Source: VRUG01 sp965372745
Lineage (GTDB): Bacteria; Planctomycetota; Phycisphaerae; Sedimentisphaerales; Anaerobacaceae
Length of the DNA: 64,000 nt
Assembly (NCBI GenBank): GCA_965372745.1
Contig: CBDVDM010000004.1
Location: 8,076 to 72,075 of the forward strand
Direction of reading: 5' to 3'
The stretch's first letter is position 1. Each line of letters begins with the position of its first letter. Below the pieces are notes generated by a model, which worked only from the letters and a program-made list of their open reading frames with translations, was not told the origin of the DNA and did no database searches. Below are positions 63,213 through 64,000 of this stretch, in pieces. The translations under genes were made by a program, and so were the position numbers.

Positions 63213-64000
63213 ATGCTTAAAGCTTTAAAAATGAGTGAACCTCAGATTTACAGACAGCCATGCACGTCACAAGGCAGATTAAATAGCCTTGTTTTAGAAG
63301 ACGGTGATTTACGCATTCAAAACCTGAGTGGAGATTTGCCTGAATCTCTTATAAGAGCCAATGAAGCTATCAGGCTTGGTGAGGTTGGTAAAGCAGATAT
63401 GATACTATATCATGAATGCAGGGGGGAGATTGAAGAAATATTAAATAATGCTCCTTTCAGAACTGATGTCATGTTGGTAGTGGCGATGATATTTCGCCAG
63501 GCTAACAGGATGGGTAAAGCTAAGCAATTGTTTAGAAAAATTCTATCTCATGAACCACACGGCTTAATCTACAACGAACTCGGGCAAACCTGTGAACATA
63601 TGGGGTGTATATCTGAGTCAATGCAGTATTATCGAAAAGCTGTTGAATTAAAACCGGAGTACGGGCAGCTGTGGGTTAATCTTGCGAGGGTTTTGATAGA
63701 AACAGGAGATAGAGAAGAAGGGCTTGAAATATTTAGAAAAGCAGTCGAAAACGAGCCTGATAACGCTGCCATTCATTCAAATCTTTTGTTTTATCTGCAC
63801 CATCTTCCTGATGTTAATCCTGAAATTCTTTTCGAGGAGCATTTGCAATGGTCTCGTAAACATGCACCAAAGCAGTTGGCAGGAAAAGCTTATAAAAATA
63901 ATAGAGTTGCCGACCGTAAACTTCGTGTTGGTTATATTTCACCTGACTTCGGTTCACATCCTGTGACTTATTTTTTCGAGCCGCTTCTTGATGGCCATGA
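63213..64000 (+). CDS. TPR / SPINDLY-type O-GlcNAc transferase-like protein (3' end outside the window)
   Basis: The frame is open from the ATG at 63213 (or 63231) to the window end, giving 262 residues. Residues 60-215 are TPRs (YNELGQTCEHMGCISESMQY; VNLARVLIETGDREEGLEIF). Residues 234-262 begin the catalytic part: RKLRVGYISPDFGSHPVTYF, then FEPLLDGH, a pattern typical of bacterial SPINDLY/OGT (GT41) proteins. These add sugars to Ser/Thr of proteins. Its place next to flagellin and its chaperone makes flagellin a likely substrate. No strong ribosome site or -24/-12 promoter was found. Confidence 0.85.
   Translation, partial: MLKALKMSEPQIYRQPCTSQGRLNSLVLEDGDLRIQNLSGDLPESLIRANEAIRLGEVGKADMILYHECRGEIEEILNNAPFRTDVMLVVAMIFRQANRMGKAKQLFRKILSHEPHGLIYNELGQTCEHMGCISESMQYYRKAVELKPEYGQLWVNLARVLIETGDREEGLEIFRKAVENEPDNAAIHSNLLFYLHHLPDVNPEILFEEHLQWSRKHAPKQLAGKAYKNNRVADRKLRVGYISPDFGSHPVTYFFEPLLDGH

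Noticed and set aside
1..64000. CRISPR arrays, tRNA or rRNA genes, insertion sequences, prophage
   Set aside because: No regularly spaced repeats, cloverleaf sequences, transposases or phage structural genes were recognised on either strand.

Overview
The window is almost entirely one flagellar supercluster of about 62 kb, with a large glycosyltransferase island inside it. The flgA/flgH/flgI genes for P- and L-rings show a Gram-negative-type (diderm) envelope. Six good -24/-12 sites and two NtrC-type activators show a sigma-54-driven flagellar hierarchy. Many TPR proteins, unusual domain fusions and moderate GC suggest Planctomycetota, perhaps class Phycisphaerae. That placement is an inference without a database search. 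No chemotaxis genes, RNA genes, CRISPR arrays or insertion sequences were seen.

Layout. (1) 1-8414, minus: an operon from a sigma-54 promoter at 8400-8414, encoding a TPR/N0-like membrane protein, a secreted TPR protein, a sigma-54 activator, FliL, FliM, FliN and FlhA (cut by the window edge). (2) 8541-9974, minus: a second sigma-54 activator, divergent from (3). (3) 10531-22567, plus: the rod/hook/ring/junction operon flgD, flgE, a PilZ-like membrane protein, flgF, flgG, flgA, flgH, flgI, flgJ, flgN, flgK, flgL. (4) 22775-41096, plus: a sigma-54-driven glycosylation island of TPR-glycosyltransferases, a small coiled-coil protein, a CapA/methyltransferase fusion, an unrecognised protein and a 3492-residue protein carrying about ten glycosyltransferase-like modules, followed by fliD. 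(5) 58046-43558, minus: flgB, flgC, fliE, fliF, fliG, fliH, fliI, fliJ, a MotE-like protein, motA, two tandem motB genes, then (with its own sigma-54 promoter) fliO, fliP, fliQ, fliR, flhB and a very unusual gene joining an FlhA-like membrane domain to a degenerate MinD/BY-kinase-like domain. (6) 58360-64000: fliK, a convergent glycosyltransferase, the flagellin fliC with a candidate sigma-28 promoter, fliS with a strong terminator, and the start of a TPR/SPINDLY-type O-GlcNAc transferase-like gene.

Together the window supplies most structural, export and stator parts of a flagellum, their likely sigma-54 regulation, and a very large capacity for sugar transfer that is probably aimed at the short flagellin or other axial proteins. 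The two most novel items are the FlhA-like/ATPase-like chimera at 43558-45174 and the multi-module glycosyltransferase at 30618-41096.
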